Assembly (NCBI RefSeq): GCF_943913045.1
Contig: NZ_CALTVH010000016.1
Location: forward strand, 1-21,745
Reading direction: 5' to 3'
Length of the DNA: 21,745 nt
Source: an uncultured Ezakiella sp.
Lineage (GTDB): Bacteria > Bacillota > Clostridia > Tissierellales > Peptoniphilaceae
Position numbers and translations under genes: made by a program
Notes under the pieces: model-generated
The model's database searches: none
The model's input: the letters and a program-made list of their open reading frames with translations, nothing else
What the model was told of the DNA's origin: nothing
Shown: positions 1 through 7,688 of the stretch, piece by piece
How the letters are laid out: the number at the start of each line of letters is the position of its first letter
How positions within the stretch are numbered: position 1 is the first letter of the stretch

Positions 1-272
1 CAGAAATAAAATTTATTTTGTAATCGGGAATTTAAAAAAATATTAAAACAAACAAATAAAACGTATGAATATGTAAAAAAAAGAAGTTTATTCTTTATTA
101 TTGTATTAATATGCAGGATGAAAAAACTTGCCTTAAACTGCAAAAACAAGGTAGATACTGTTGAAACGAGTATTATTCGTAAATGAAAAAACTTGCATTT
201 TAAATAAAAACATAAACAAATCAAAATTTCATTTGAAAATATTCAAATAAATCCATAAATAAAAACAAATGC
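1..272. other. AT-rich intergenic flank, no gene seen
   Basis: I see no convincing coding region, tRNA or rRNA here. The sequence is very AT-rich. It holds one imperfect duplication (copies starting at 118 and 183) and a 22-codon frame at 118-186 without a ribosome binding site. It ends just before a strong promoter. It may be the tail of an intergenic region whose upstream gene lies outside the window. Confidence 0.5.
118..196 (+). repeat. short direct repeat, two copies 65 bp apart
   Basis: The 14-mer ATGAAAAAACTTGC occurs at 118-131 and again at 183-196. The bases after each copy are loosely similar (TTAAA followed by AAAAACA), which suggests an old degenerate tandem duplication. No third copy is seen at the same spacing on either side, so this is not a CRISPR array. 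Confidence 0.5.
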
Positions 273-301
273 TTGACATCTGTTTTTTATTTTCATATAA
301 T
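273..301 (+). promoter_or_regulatory. consensus sigma-A promoter
   Basis: A perfect TTGACA (273-278) and a perfect TATAAT (296-301) are separated by exactly 17 bases. Transcription would start near 308 and run right, into the 3' end of the minus-strand transposase. The early transcript can fold a hairpin at 314-333 (7 pairs with one mismatch, loop 321-326). No gene follows directly. The likeliest reading is that this was the native oppA promoter, now separated from oppA by the insertion sequence. Confidence 0.75.
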
Positions 302-410
302 ATCAACAACATAGAAACTCGAGATGGAGTCTCTAAATATAGTAGACCAGCTATCAAATGTCAAGAGAAAATAAAAAATAATTTATCTTGAAATTTATGG
401 CACGTCAAAC

Positions 411-430
411 AAGCCTAAAAATTTAGGCTT
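411..430 (-). terminator. stem-loop behind the transposase
   Basis: AAGCCTAAA (411-419) pairs perfectly with TTTAGGCTT (422-430) across a 2-base loop. It lies 18 bases past the transposase stop codon, so it may end the transposase transcript. No good T-run follows on either strand, so it is either a weak terminator or a structural part of the element's end. Confidence 0.35.
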
Positions 431-448
431 AGAAAAATTGAATAACAA

Positions 449-1624
449 CTAAATATTAGGTATATAAGCTTTGTTATCTCTCAAAACAGCAAAAATTATG
501 TTAGTAAGTTTTCTAGCAACTGCACCGATAGCTGTACCATGAGCCTTACCCCTTTGTCTAAGTTTTTGATAATATACAGACAAAGCAGGATCCTTAAAAG
601 CAGCAACATTAGCAGCAAGCCAAATAGCACGTCTAAGATAAGGAGAACCACGTTTAGAAATCTTAGTATCGGTAGCATTAAAATTTCCAGATTGCTTAAC
701 AGCAACATCTAAACCAGCATAAGCAACTAACTGATTAGCTCTCTCAAATCGTGAAACATCACCGATTTCTGAGAAAATAGCAGCGCCTAAGACATCACCA
801 ATACCAGTGATAGAAGTAATAACAGGGCATAAAGAATTAATCATAGAAGAAATTTCATCTTCAATATCAGCTATCTGATCTTCAAGAAAAGAAATTTGAG
901 CAATAATCTGTTTAATTTGAAAAGAAAAAGACTTTAAAGCAAACTTAACACCAAAAGAATTAGAAGCCTTCTCTTGAATTTCTTTAGCCTTATCAATACC
1001 AAAGCGACCCTTACTACACTTAGACAACATCTTAGCAAGCTCATCAGCAGGAATAGAAATCATATCCTCAGGCAAAGGATACTTACTCAAAAGCTCTCTA
1101 GAAGCTACACCATAAATATTAGAAAAAAGCGAAGAATACTCAGGGAAAACCTGATCTAAAATAGCAACAAGCTTTCTTTTCCAATCAGAAGCTTCATCAA
1201 CAAGAGCAAACCTGAACCTAGAAAGATTTCTTAAAGCAAAAGTATCCTCATCAGAAAAATGAGAAACAGAAAACTCGCCAAACCTAAGAATTTGAGCGAT
1301 AACAAAAGAATCCACAGAATCATTCTTAGTCTGTCTAATATACATCTTTCTAAAAGCATCAGACTGAATAGGATTAATAACAATACAAGAAAATCCTAAA
1401 TCAATCAAGAAAGAATAAAGAGAAAGCCAATAATGACCTGTAGCTTCCATACCAATAATACAATTGTTAGAATCAATCGAAAAAGAGGAAATAAATTTCT
1501 GAAACTTCTCTAAACCCCTAATAGAATTAGAAAAAGAAAAGGACTCAGAAACAATTTTCCCATCAGAATCAATTATTGAGGCTTCGTGGTTTTTCTTTGC
1601 AATATCAACACCAATGTAAAACAT
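449..1624 (-). CDS. IS110-family transposase (DEDD/serine recombinase)
   Basis: This 391-residue protein is the RNA-guided recombinase of the IS110 family. The N-terminal RuvC-like DEDD domain opens with GVDIAK (Asp7), followed by GMEATG (Glu60) and acidic residues in KNDSVD (Asp102, Asp105). The C-terminal Transposase_20 domain shows SITGIG, then YAGLDVAVKQSG and KRGSPYLRRAIW; Ser327 in the last motif is the expected catalytic serine. The start was chosen at the ATG at 1624-1622 because AGGTGA (minus strand, 1634-1629) lies just upstream. A longer frame reaching 1690 would run into the structured noncoding RNA region. The gene is intact, so the element may still be active. Family knowledge: these enzymes act with a bridge RNA that pairs with donor and target DNA. 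Confidence 0.93.
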   Translation of the reverse strand: MFYIGVDIAKKNHEASIIDSDGKIVSESFSFSNSIRGLEKFQKFISSFSIDSNNCIIGMEATGHYWLSLYSFLIDLGFSCIVINPIQSDAFRKMYIRQTKNDSVDSFVIAQILRFGEFSVSHFSDEDTFALRNLSRFRFALVDEASDWKRKLVAILDQVFPEYSSLFSNIYGVASRELLSKYPLPEDMISIPADELAKMLSKCSKGRFGIDKAKEIQEKASNSFGVKFALKSFSFQIKQIIAQISFLEDQIADIEDEISSMINSLCPVITSITGIGDVLGAAIFSEIGDVSRFERANQLVAYAGLDVAVKQSGNFNATDTKISKRGSPYLRRAIWLAANVAAFKDPALSVYYQKLRQRGKAHGTAIGAVARKLTNIIFAVLRDNKAYIPNI

Positions 1625-1650
1625 AAAATCACCTAGCTTTAATATAAATT

Positions 1651-1814
1651 TAGATAGAGAAAGAACCCTCAAGAACTTTACGACAATCAAACCTCGTTAG
1701 ACATACAGCAACGAAATGTGCTATCCAGCTCATACTGATAAGGACGTAAAGTAGAGGCGTAACCCTACAATAGGAAGACGGGCTTCAAGGAGGAAAACTA
1801 CGACCTCTATCTAT
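1651..1814 (-). ncRNA. candidate bridge RNA of the IS110 element
   Basis: The stretch lies upstream of the transposase on the same strand, where IS110-subgroup elements encode their bridge RNA. Its core is clearly GC-richer than the surroundings (28 of 60 bases at 1741-1800). A perfect 9-bp inverted repeat, CTCTATCTA at 1805-1813 and TAGATAGAG at 1651-1659, would close the whole RNA. Internal hairpins are visible at 1751-1768 (6 pairs with one G-U, 6-base loop) and at 1722-1740 (6 pairs with one bulge). The predicted start from the promoter at 1821-1849 is about 1814, exactly at the outer stem. The length of about 164 nt fits known bridge RNAs. I cannot assign the donor and target loops with confidence. 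Confidence 0.6.
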
Positions 1815-1820
1815 ACAACT

Positions 1821-1849
1821 ATTATCCCATAAGAAAGTGGGATTGAAAA
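1821..1849 (-). promoter_or_regulatory. predicted promoter for the bridge RNA and transposase
   Basis: On the minus strand TTTTCA (1849-1844) and GATAAT (1826-1821) are 17 bases apart. The -10 is good and the -35 is poor. In IS110-type elements circularisation often builds a better promoter at the end junction, so a weak -35 in the integrated copy would make sense. The start would fall at about 1814. Confidence 0.4.
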
Positions 1850-1854
1850 CAAAA

Positions 1855-1873
1855 TGTAGTATTTATTACTACA
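1855..1873. repeat. perfect inverted repeat upstream of oppA
   Basis: TGTAGTA (1855-1861) and TACTACA (1867-1873) form a 7-bp stem with a 5-base loop. It lies between the insertion sequence and the oppA ribosome binding site. It could be a 5' mRNA stem, an operator, or the palindromic target beside which the element inserted; the sequence alone does not decide. Confidence 0.4.
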
Positions 1874-1897
1874 ACTATATTATACGAGGAGGATATT

Positions 1898-3943
1898 ATG
1901 AACTCAAAAAGAATATTGGCACTGCTTTTAGCAGTATTAATGGTTTTTTTAGTCGCATGTGGCGGACCAACAAACACTGGTAAAGAAACACAAGGCGAAC
2001 AACCAGGTAGCACAGATAGTGAAACCCAAGAAACAGGGGAAGCTATAGAAGAAAGAGAGATAACAGTAGCAGGGGATAACTCCCTAGCATCCATGGATTA
2101 TCTAACAACATCAAGAAATCCAGACCATACATGGAATGCTAACTTTGTAGAAACATTAGTTGAATACGATAATATTGGTAAACTAGTAGGATCATTAGCA
2201 GAATCTTGGGAAGTTAGTGAAGATGGATTAGAATGGACATTCAAATTAAGACCAGGAGTTAAGTGGGTAACATATACTCAAGAAGAATACGATGAAGTGA
2301 AAGCAGAAGACTTTGTAACAGGTCTAAGACATGCTGCAGAATTTAATTCAAACACAGCATCGCTAGTAACTGGTGTTATTAAAGGATTTGAAGAATATAT
2401 GTCATCAGACTTTTCTGATGAAGCTTGGGCAAATGTAGGTATTGAAGCTGTTGATGAATTAACAGTAAAATATACACTATTAAACCCAACACCATACTTT
2501 GGTGATATCGCATCATACTCAGTATTGATGCCTGTTAACAGAGAATTCTTAGAAAGTAAAGGAGCTGGATGCCAAATTGGTAGTCCAGAATCAACAAACT
2601 GTACTTTTGGATCATTAAATCCAGATTCAATTTTATATAATGGTGCATTTACACTACAATCAATCGATGAAAAATCACAAATTGTAATGATCAAGAATCA
2701 AAAATTCTATGACGCAAACAATGTTCAAATTTCAAAATATACAGAAGTATATGATGATGGTTCAGATCCATACTCAATCAAAAAAGGTTTTGAAAATGGA
2801 ACATATACACAAATGGCATTAAGACCAACTTGGAGTGATTACGAACAAATTAAAGAACAATATAAAGATAACTTAAGAACATCACTTCCAAATGCAACAG
2901 TATTTGGACTATTATTCAACTATAACAGACAAGTATTCGATAACACAGAATATGCACAAGACGAAACATTAAGACAAAACACAAGAAAAGCTATGCTAAA
3001 TGAAAACTTTAGAAAAGCTTTAAGAGCATCATGGGATGTTCAAAAATACTTAGAAGTTGGAGCACCAACAGATGTTGCAAAAGCTACATTAAGAAATATC
3101 AATAACTTCCCAGGAGCAGGACATGACTCAACAGGAAGAGATTATCACCAAATAGTTAACGATGTATATAATAAACATACAGGTGAAAATGTAAGCTTGT
3201 TAGATGGTGAACAACCATTTTTAAGCAAAGAAAAAGCATTAGAATATATTGAAAAAGCTAAGGCTGAAGGAATAGAATTCCCAGTACATTTAGATATATT
3301 AGTAATTGAAACAAGTGATGTATCTACAAAAAGAGCGGCATCAATGAAGCAATCAATTTCTGATAATACCGATGGTCAAATTATAGTTGAATTAGTATTA
3401 AGACCTGAAGATACTGTAAGAGCAATTGCATTCGGTAACGAAGATGCTTCACAATCAGATTTTGATATTTCAACATTCGCAGGATGGGGACCAGACTTTA
3501 ACGATCCATTATCATTTGCTGAGACATTCTCACCAAATATAGGAACATATATGACATCATTAGGTCTAGGTAGATTAGATGGTGCAGGTAACCCAGAAAA
3601 TCCTGAATTGAAAGAACAATTAGGATTTAACGAATATGAAAAATTACTAAATGAAGCAAGAAACATCTTTGATGATCACGATAAGAGATTAGAAAAATTT
3701 GCTGAATTAGATTCATTACTATTAGAAAAGGCATTATTCGTACCAACAATGATGCAAACAAGATTCCAATTAGTAACAAAACAAATTCCGTTTAACATGG
3801 CGTATTCAGAAGTTGGACTATCAAGTAATAAATATAAGAATTTAAGAATTGGTGATGAAATATTAACAACAGAAGAATATGAAAAATTAAAAGCTGAATG
3901 GGAACAAAAAGTTCAAGATTTAGCAAAAGAACAAGCTAATTAA
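1898..3943 (+). CDS. oppA: oligopeptide ABC transporter substrate-binding lipoprotein
   Basis: This 681-residue protein is the extracellular binding component of an oligopeptide importer. It begins with a lipoprotein signal peptide: Lys4-Arg5, a hydrophobic stretch, and the lipobox L-V-A-C with Cys21 as the lipid-anchored residue. A Gly/Thr/Glu-rich tether follows to about residue 52. The remainder is an SBP_bac_5 type domain, with the characteristic early segment ESWEVSEDGLEWTFKLRPGVKW (residues 102-123). Length and style fit AmiA/OppA proteins of low-GC Gram-positives. Cys225 and Cys235 could form a short disulfide loop. AGGAGG at 1887-1892 sets the start. The gene has its own terminator, so it can be made in excess over the permease. 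The insertion sequence lies directly upstream, and I see no strong local promoter between the element and the start codon. Confidence 0.93.
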   Translation: MNSKRILALLLAVLMVFLVACGGPTNTGKETQGEQPGSTDSETQETGEAIEEREITVAGDNSLASMDYLTTSRNPDHTWNANFVETLVEYDNIGKLVGSLAESWEVSEDGLEWTFKLRPGVKWVTYTQEEYDEVKAEDFVTGLRHAAEFNSNTASLVTGVIKGFEEYMSSDFSDEAWANVGIEAVDELTVKYTLLNPTPYFGDIASYSVLMPVNREFLESKGAGCQIGSPESTNCTFGSLNPDSILYNGAFTLQSIDEKSQIVMIKNQKFYDANNVQISKYTEVYDDGSDPYSIKKGFENGTYTQMALRPTWSDYEQIKEQYKDNLRTSLPNATVFGLLFNYNRQVFDNTEYAQDETLRQNTRKAMLNENFRKALRASWDVQKYLEVGAPTDVAKATLRNINNFPGAGHDSTGRDYHQIVNDVYNKHTGENVSLLDGEQPFLSKEKALEYIEKAKAEGIEFPVHLDILVIETSDVSTKRAASMKQSISDNTDGQIIVELVLRPEDTVRAIAFGNEDASQSDFDISTFAGWGPDFNDPLSFAETFSPNIGTYMTSLGLGRLDGAGNPENPELKEQLGFNEYEKLLNEARNIFDDHDKRLEKFAELDSLLLEKALFVPTMMQTRFQLVTKQIPFNMAYSEVGLSSNKYKNLRIGDEILTTEEYEKLKAEWEQKVQDLAKEQAN

Positions 3944-3970
3944 TAGGCTTAATATTCAGTCATAAGAATA

Positions 3971-4010
3971 AAATTAGAGGTTGATTTAATTACTCAACCT
4001 CTAATTTCTT
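3971..4010 (+). terminator. strong intrinsic terminator after oppA
   Basis: A perfect 14-bp stem (3971-3984 with 3994-4007) with a 9-base loop is followed by a T-rich run broken by single C residues. It separates oppA from oppB and should allow only partial readthrough. Confidence 0.85.
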
Positions 4011-4068
4011 TTCTAAAACGTGTCGTGGATATATAGGCTTAAAGCTATTGAATTTGAGAGCTAAAAAT

Positions 4069-4097
4069 TTGATTAATAATAGCGATTATTATATAAT
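4069..4097 (+). promoter_or_regulatory. promoter for oppBCDF
   Basis: TTGATT (4069-4074) and TATAAT (4092-4097) are 17 bases apart, which puts the start near 4104. The long purine-rich Shine-Dalgarno region (4126-4140) follows. This gives the permease and ATPase genes a promoter independent of oppA. Confidence 0.6.
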
Positions 4098-4146
4098 GAA
4101 TCTTATATAATTACTCAAAAAGTTTTAGAGGAGAGGAGAGTTAATT

Positions 4147-5637
4147 ATGGCAAAGTATTATTTTTGGAGAATTGTAAAATCTATTATATCCATATTTATT
4201 GTAGTAGCAATAGTTATAGCTATGGTGTTTACAATGATTCCAAAAGATAGAATATTCAAAGAAGATACAACCTATAATAAATTACTAGGTAATGAAAAAT
4301 TAAATTATAAGTATAATATGTTAATGGATTTGGGTTATTTGGATTATAAGAGTATTGGACAAATGTGTGCAGCAGAAGAAGCCGGATCTGACTGCGTTGT
4401 TAATGATAGTGAAACCCAAAAAGAGATATTAGCAAAATTTGAATCAAAAGGATATGAAATTATGACATTCCAAAGCGCTGGAGCCAGACAAGGAGAGCAT
4501 TTTGGGATAAAAGAATATAACGTAATTGAATTAGTATCAAAGTACTTTAGTAATATGTTTGTAATTGATAGACCTGGAAAGGTTCAAGATCCTAATAATA
4601 AAGCATTAGATGAAAATAGAGGATACTATATTGGTAAAGACCATAATGGAGTTCCTGCATTAATGTGTACAGGATGTGAATACAAATATCAAATATATTT
4701 TGATGGTAAATTCCCATTTATACACAATAATATATTTGGATTGAACTTTGGTACATCATTCCCTGCCAGAAAAGGTACACCAGTTCTAGAGGTTATATCA
4801 TCAGGGCAAGGTAATACCGTAGAGAGGGATATTGTATATCCTACAGGTTATGAAGGTAGAGGTGCTGAGAATCTACATTCACTAAAGTACAAAGAAAAAT
4901 TAACAAGAATCGAAGAAAGAAAATACCCAGACAACTATGCTGATGCAAGATTAAATTATGATGCTCCATCAATGATAGGTATATCATATATATTTGGAAT
5001 TCTATCAGTTATATTTGCTTATATGATAGGTATACCTGCAGGGGTAATAATGGCTAGAAACAAAGGTAAATTTGCGGATAAAGCTGGTATAGTATATATC
5101 AACTTATTAGTTGCGCTGCCATCATTAGCTTTCATATATATAATGAAATATATAGGTAACTATTTCTCATTACCAGACAAGTTCCCTCATTTAGGACCTG
5201 GTAATATTAAATCCTATATTTTACCATTATTAATTTTAACAATCATGTCCACTCCAGGTCTAATGACATGGGTAAGAAGATATATGATAGACCAACAATC
5301 TGCAGATTATGTAAAGTTTGCTAGAGCAAAAGGTTTATCTAGATCAGAGATTTCAAGAAATCATATATTAAAAAATGCAATTATACCAATAGTTAATGGT
5401 ATTCCAGGATCAATTATATTGGCAATATCTGGTGCCGTTATAACAGAAGCTGTATTTGCTATTCCTGGTATGGGTAAAATGCTACCAGATGCTATTAATG
5501 GGTTGAACAATAATATGGTAATTGCTTTAACATTTATTTTTACAACATTATCAATATTATCTGTTCTACTAGGGGATATTTTAATGACCATAGTAGACCC
5601 AAGAATATCTCTTAACGCTAAGAAGGGAGATTTATAA
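4147..5637 (+). CDS. oppB: oligopeptide ABC transporter permease, long AmiC/OppB type
   Basis: This 496-residue inner-membrane permease is one half of the transport channel. The first membrane helix is at about residues 12-31. A large extracytoplasmic insertion of roughly 245 residues follows (about 32-275), then the five-helix permease core. The EAA loop that contacts the ATPase is visible as YVKFARAKGLSRSEI, followed by the conserved GAVITEAVFAIPGMG. Ordinary OppB proteins are about 300-330 residues; the long form resembles streptococcal AmiC (about 498). The insertion carries four cysteines: Cys74, Cys83, Cys174 and Cys177, the last two as CTGC. Outside the membrane they probably form disulfides. 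The start follows an AGAGGAGAGGAGAG-type ribosome binding site. The stop overlaps oppC by one base. Confidence 0.93.
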   Translation: MAKYYFWRIVKSIISIFIVVAIVIAMVFTMIPKDRIFKEDTTYNKLLGNEKLNYKYNMLMDLGYLDYKSIGQMCAAEEAGSDCVVNDSETQKEILAKFESKGYEIMTFQSAGARQGEHFGIKEYNVIELVSKYFSNMFVIDRPGKVQDPNNKALDENRGYYIGKDHNGVPALMCTGCEYKYQIYFDGKFPFIHNNIFGLNFGTSFPARKGTPVLEVISSGQGNTVERDIVYPTGYEGRGAENLHSLKYKEKLTRIEERKYPDNYADARLNYDAPSMIGISYIFGILSVIFAYMIGIPAGVIMARNKGKFADKAGIVYINLLVALPSLAFIYIMKYIGNYFSLPDKFPHLGPGNIKSYILPLLILTIMSTPGLMTWVRRYMIDQQSADYVKFARAKGLSRSEISRNHILKNAIIPIVNGIPGSIILAISGAVITEAVFAIPGMGKMLPDAINGLNNNMVIALTFIFTTLSILSVLLGDILMTIVDPRISLNAKKGDL

Positions 5638-6602
5638 TGAATGAAGAAAACTTAATAAAACAAGATATTGAATTACAAAAAATCGATAAAGATTTATTTC
5701 AATTTGTTGAAGTTGATGATAGAAAATCTGAAGTAATCGAAACTCCAGAATACTCATACTGGGGTTCAGTTTTCAAAAAATTCTTCTCATCAAAGGTAGC
5801 AATATTCATGTTAACTATATTGATATTAGTATTAGCGATGTCATTTATACATCCATTAATATCAGGATATGATCACTTGGATCAGCAACATATCAATGAT
5901 CATTCTAAAAGGTTTTTAAAGCCTAGTTTAGAAAATCCATTTGGTACAGACTCAGTTGGTAGACCAGTATTTGATATGGTTTGGGCGGGAGCTCGTACTT
6001 CACTAATGATATCATTTACTACTACATTTATTACAATTACACTAGGACTAATAGTTGGGACTATATGGGGATTTAATAAAAAATTAGACTTTTATTTAAT
6101 GGATATTTACAATATTATTTCTAATATTCCATATCTATTAATAGTAATCCTATTATCCTATACATTGGGTCCAGGTGTATGGCAGTTAATATTTGCTCTA
6201 TCGGTAACATCATGGTTTGGATTCGCATATTTTATGAGAGTTCAAGTATTAATTATTCGTGATAGAGAATACAATATGGCGTCTAGAGTTTTAGGCTCAA
6301 GCACACTAAAGATAATTAAGAATAATATACTTCCACAGTTAATATCAGTATTGGTAACTTCAATAGCATCAAGATTACCAGCTTATGTATCCACAGAAGT
6401 ATTCCTTGGATTCATAGGACTTGGTTTAAGTGAAAAAGAAGCTTCACTAGGAAGAACAATTCAGAACCATGCGCAGTACATGACATCAGAACCATATCTA
6501 TTCTTAATACCTGTTACTATAATTGCGATAATTTCAGTTTCACTTTATATCGTAGGACAAACATTAGCAGATGCTTCAGATCCAAGAAACCACGAAATTT
6601 AG
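5637..6602 (+). CDS. oppC: oligopeptide ABC transporter permease OppC/AmiD
   Basis: This 321-residue partner permease completes the channel with OppB. It has a cytoplasmic N-terminal tail of about 50 residues, a first helix at roughly 52-74, then the DPP/Opp permease core. GTDSVGRPVFDMVWAGARTS is the usual OppC segment before the core. The EAA loop reads EYNMASRVLGSSTLKI. The C-terminal end, ADASDPRNHEI, is typical (DPR motif). The ATG shares one base with the oppB stop and has AGAAGGGA upstream, so the two permeases are probably translated in a coupled way. Confidence 0.93.
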   Translation: MNEENLIKQDIELQKIDKDLFQFVEVDDRKSEVIETPEYSYWGSVFKKFFSSKVAIFMLTILILVLAMSFIHPLISGYDHLDQQHINDHSKRFLKPSLENPFGTDSVGRPVFDMVWAGARTSLMISFTTTFITITLGLIVGTIWGFNKKLDFYLMDIYNIISNIPYLLIVILLSYTLGPGVWQLIFALSVTSWFGFAYFMRVQVLIIRDREYNMASRVLGSSTLKIIKNNILPQLISVLVTSIASRLPAYVSTEVFLGFIGLGLSEKEASLGRTIQNHAQYMTSEPYLFLIPVTIIAIISVSLYIVGQTLADASDPRNHEI

Positions 6603-6614
6603 AAAGGGGATTTT

Positions 6615-7688
6615 ATGGAAATTAATAAAAATATAATACTTTCTGTAAAAGACCTAGAAGTTAAATTTGGGGTTAGAGACAGAGAGTTAACAGCAATTAG
6701 AAATATAACACTAGACTTTCCTGAAGGTGAAGTAGTAGCTTTAGTAGGGGAATCTGGTTCAGGGAAATCAGTATTTACAAAGACATTTACAGGAATGTTA
6801 GATGATAATGGTAGAATTACTAATGGTGAAATTTGGTTTGAGGGAAAAAATTTAGTTGAGTTCGAAGGTGATAAAGATTGGCTTAATATTAGAGGTAAGA
6901 AAATTGCTACAGTTTTCCAAGATCCAATGACATCTTTAAATCCGGTGAGAACTATAGGATATCAAATTTCAGAGGTAATTATTAAGCATCAAGGAAAATC
7001 AAAATCAGAAGCTAAAGAATTAGCAATTGATTTAATGGAAAAAGTTGGTATACCAGATGCTAAGAAAAGATTCGATGAATATCCATTCATGTATTCTGGT
7101 GGTATGAGACAGAGAATCGTTATCGCTATAGCTTTAGCATGTAGACCAAAGATATTAATTTGTGACGAACCAACTACTGCTCTTGATGTTACAATACAAG
7201 CACAAATAATTGAATTAATCAGAGAATTATCTATAGAATATGAATTCACAACAATCTATATTACTCACGATTTAGGTGTAGTAGCAAAAGTTGCAGATAC
7301 AGTAGCTGTAATGTACGCTGGTCAAGTTGTTGAATATGGTACAGCAGAAGAGGTGTTTTATGATCCAAGACATCCATATACTTGGGGATTATTATCTTCA
7401 TTACCACAATTAGAAGAAGAAGGAAAAGATTTATTTGCAATAAAAGGTACACCACCAAGTTTATTTACTCCAATTAAAGGGGATGCATTTGCTCCAAGAA
7501 GTAATTATGCTATGAAAATAGACTTTGAGCTGGAACCACCAATGTTTAAAGTATCTGATACTCATTATGCAAAGACATGGTTATTGCATCCAGATGCTCC
7601 AAAGGTAGAAAAACCTGAGACAATCAAGAATTTACATGAAAAAATGTTAAAGGCGACATCTAAAGGAGGTGCTTATGCAAGAAAATAA
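6615..7688 (+). CDS. oppD: oligopeptide ABC transporter ATP-binding protein OppD/AmiE
   Basis: This 357-residue cytoplasmic ATPase powers the importer as a heterodimer with OppF. All ABC motifs are present: Walker A GESGSGKS (45-52), Q-loop FQDP (101-104), signature SGGMRQR (161-167), Walker B ILICDE (180-185), D-loop ALD (189-191) and H-loop His218. The C-terminal oligopeptide/dipeptide transporter extension (from about residue 240, HPYTWGLLSSLPQLEEEG) is present. The Fe-S cysteines found in some OppD-type extensions are not seen. AAAGGGGA precedes the ATG. The 3' end overlaps oppF by 14 bases. Confidence 0.95.
   Translation: MEINKNIILSVKDLEVKFGVRDRELTAIRNITLDFPEGEVVALVGESGSGKSVFTKTFTGMLDDNGRITNGEIWFEGKNLVEFEGDKDWLNIRGKKIATVFQDPMTSLNPVRTIGYQISEVIIKHQGKSKSEAKELAIDLMEKVGIPDAKKRFDEYPFMYSGGMRQRIVIAIALACRPKILICDEPTTALDVTIQAQIIELIRELSIEYEFTTIYITHDLGVVAKVADTVAVMYAGQVVEYGTAEEVFYDPRHPYTWGLLSSLPQLEEEGKDLFAIKGTPPSLFTPIKGDAFAPRSNYAMKIDFELEPPMFKVSDTHYAKTWLLHPDAPKVEKPETIKNLHEKMLKATSKGGAYARK

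Larger units (their letters stand above)
405..1850 (-). mobile_element. IS110-family insertion sequence (approximate ends)
   Basis: The element is defined by the transposase at 449-1624 and the structured noncoding stretch at 1651-1814 upstream of it. IS110 elements have no terminal inverted repeats and make no clear target duplication, so the ends cannot be fixed by eye. The left boundary (transposase 3' side) could lie anywhere from about 335 to 445, and the right boundary from about 1815 to 1875. The size of about 1.45 kb fits the family. A long noncoding region upstream of the transposase, rather than downstream, points to the IS110 subgroup and not IS1111. The element sits between a strong rightward promoter and oppA and is transcribed against them. 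Confidence 0.75.

Noticed and set aside
118..186. A 22-codon open frame starting ATGAAAAAACTT
   Set aside because: It has no ribosome binding site and no recognisable product. Its start is simply one copy of the local direct repeat.
118..196. Possible CRISPR unit (14-base repeats 65 bases apart, GTTGAAAC between them)
   Set aside because: There are only two short copies, no further copies at that period, and no cas gene in the window.
346..355. Similarity of ACCAGCTATC to CTATCCAGCTC (1721-1731) as a guide-to-flank match of the bridge RNA
   Set aside because: The shared words are short and in a different order. Without known element ends I cannot tell this from chance.
974..1159. Open frame on the plus strand inside the transposase gene, and similar antisense frames elsewhere
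   Set aside because: They lie wholly opposite conserved coding sequence, have no ribosome binding sites and show no recognisable family.
1625..1690. Longer N-terminus of the transposase
   Set aside because: It would extend into the structured noncoding RNA. Family proteins begin at the short peptide before GVDIAK, where a ribosome binding site is present.
1836..1850. CRISPR-like ending GGGATTGAAAAC
   Set aside because: It is a single occurrence beside the insertion sequence, with no repeats. It also overlaps the predicted minus-strand promoter.
1814..1878. Direct repeat TACAACTAT at 1814-1822 and 1870-1878 as a target-site duplication
   Set aside because: Both copies lie on the same side of the transposase, and IS110 elements do not usually make such duplications. 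Probably chance in AT-rich DNA.
7669..7674. GTG start for oppF at 7669
   Set aside because: The GTG lies within the ribosome binding site that serves the ATG at 7675.
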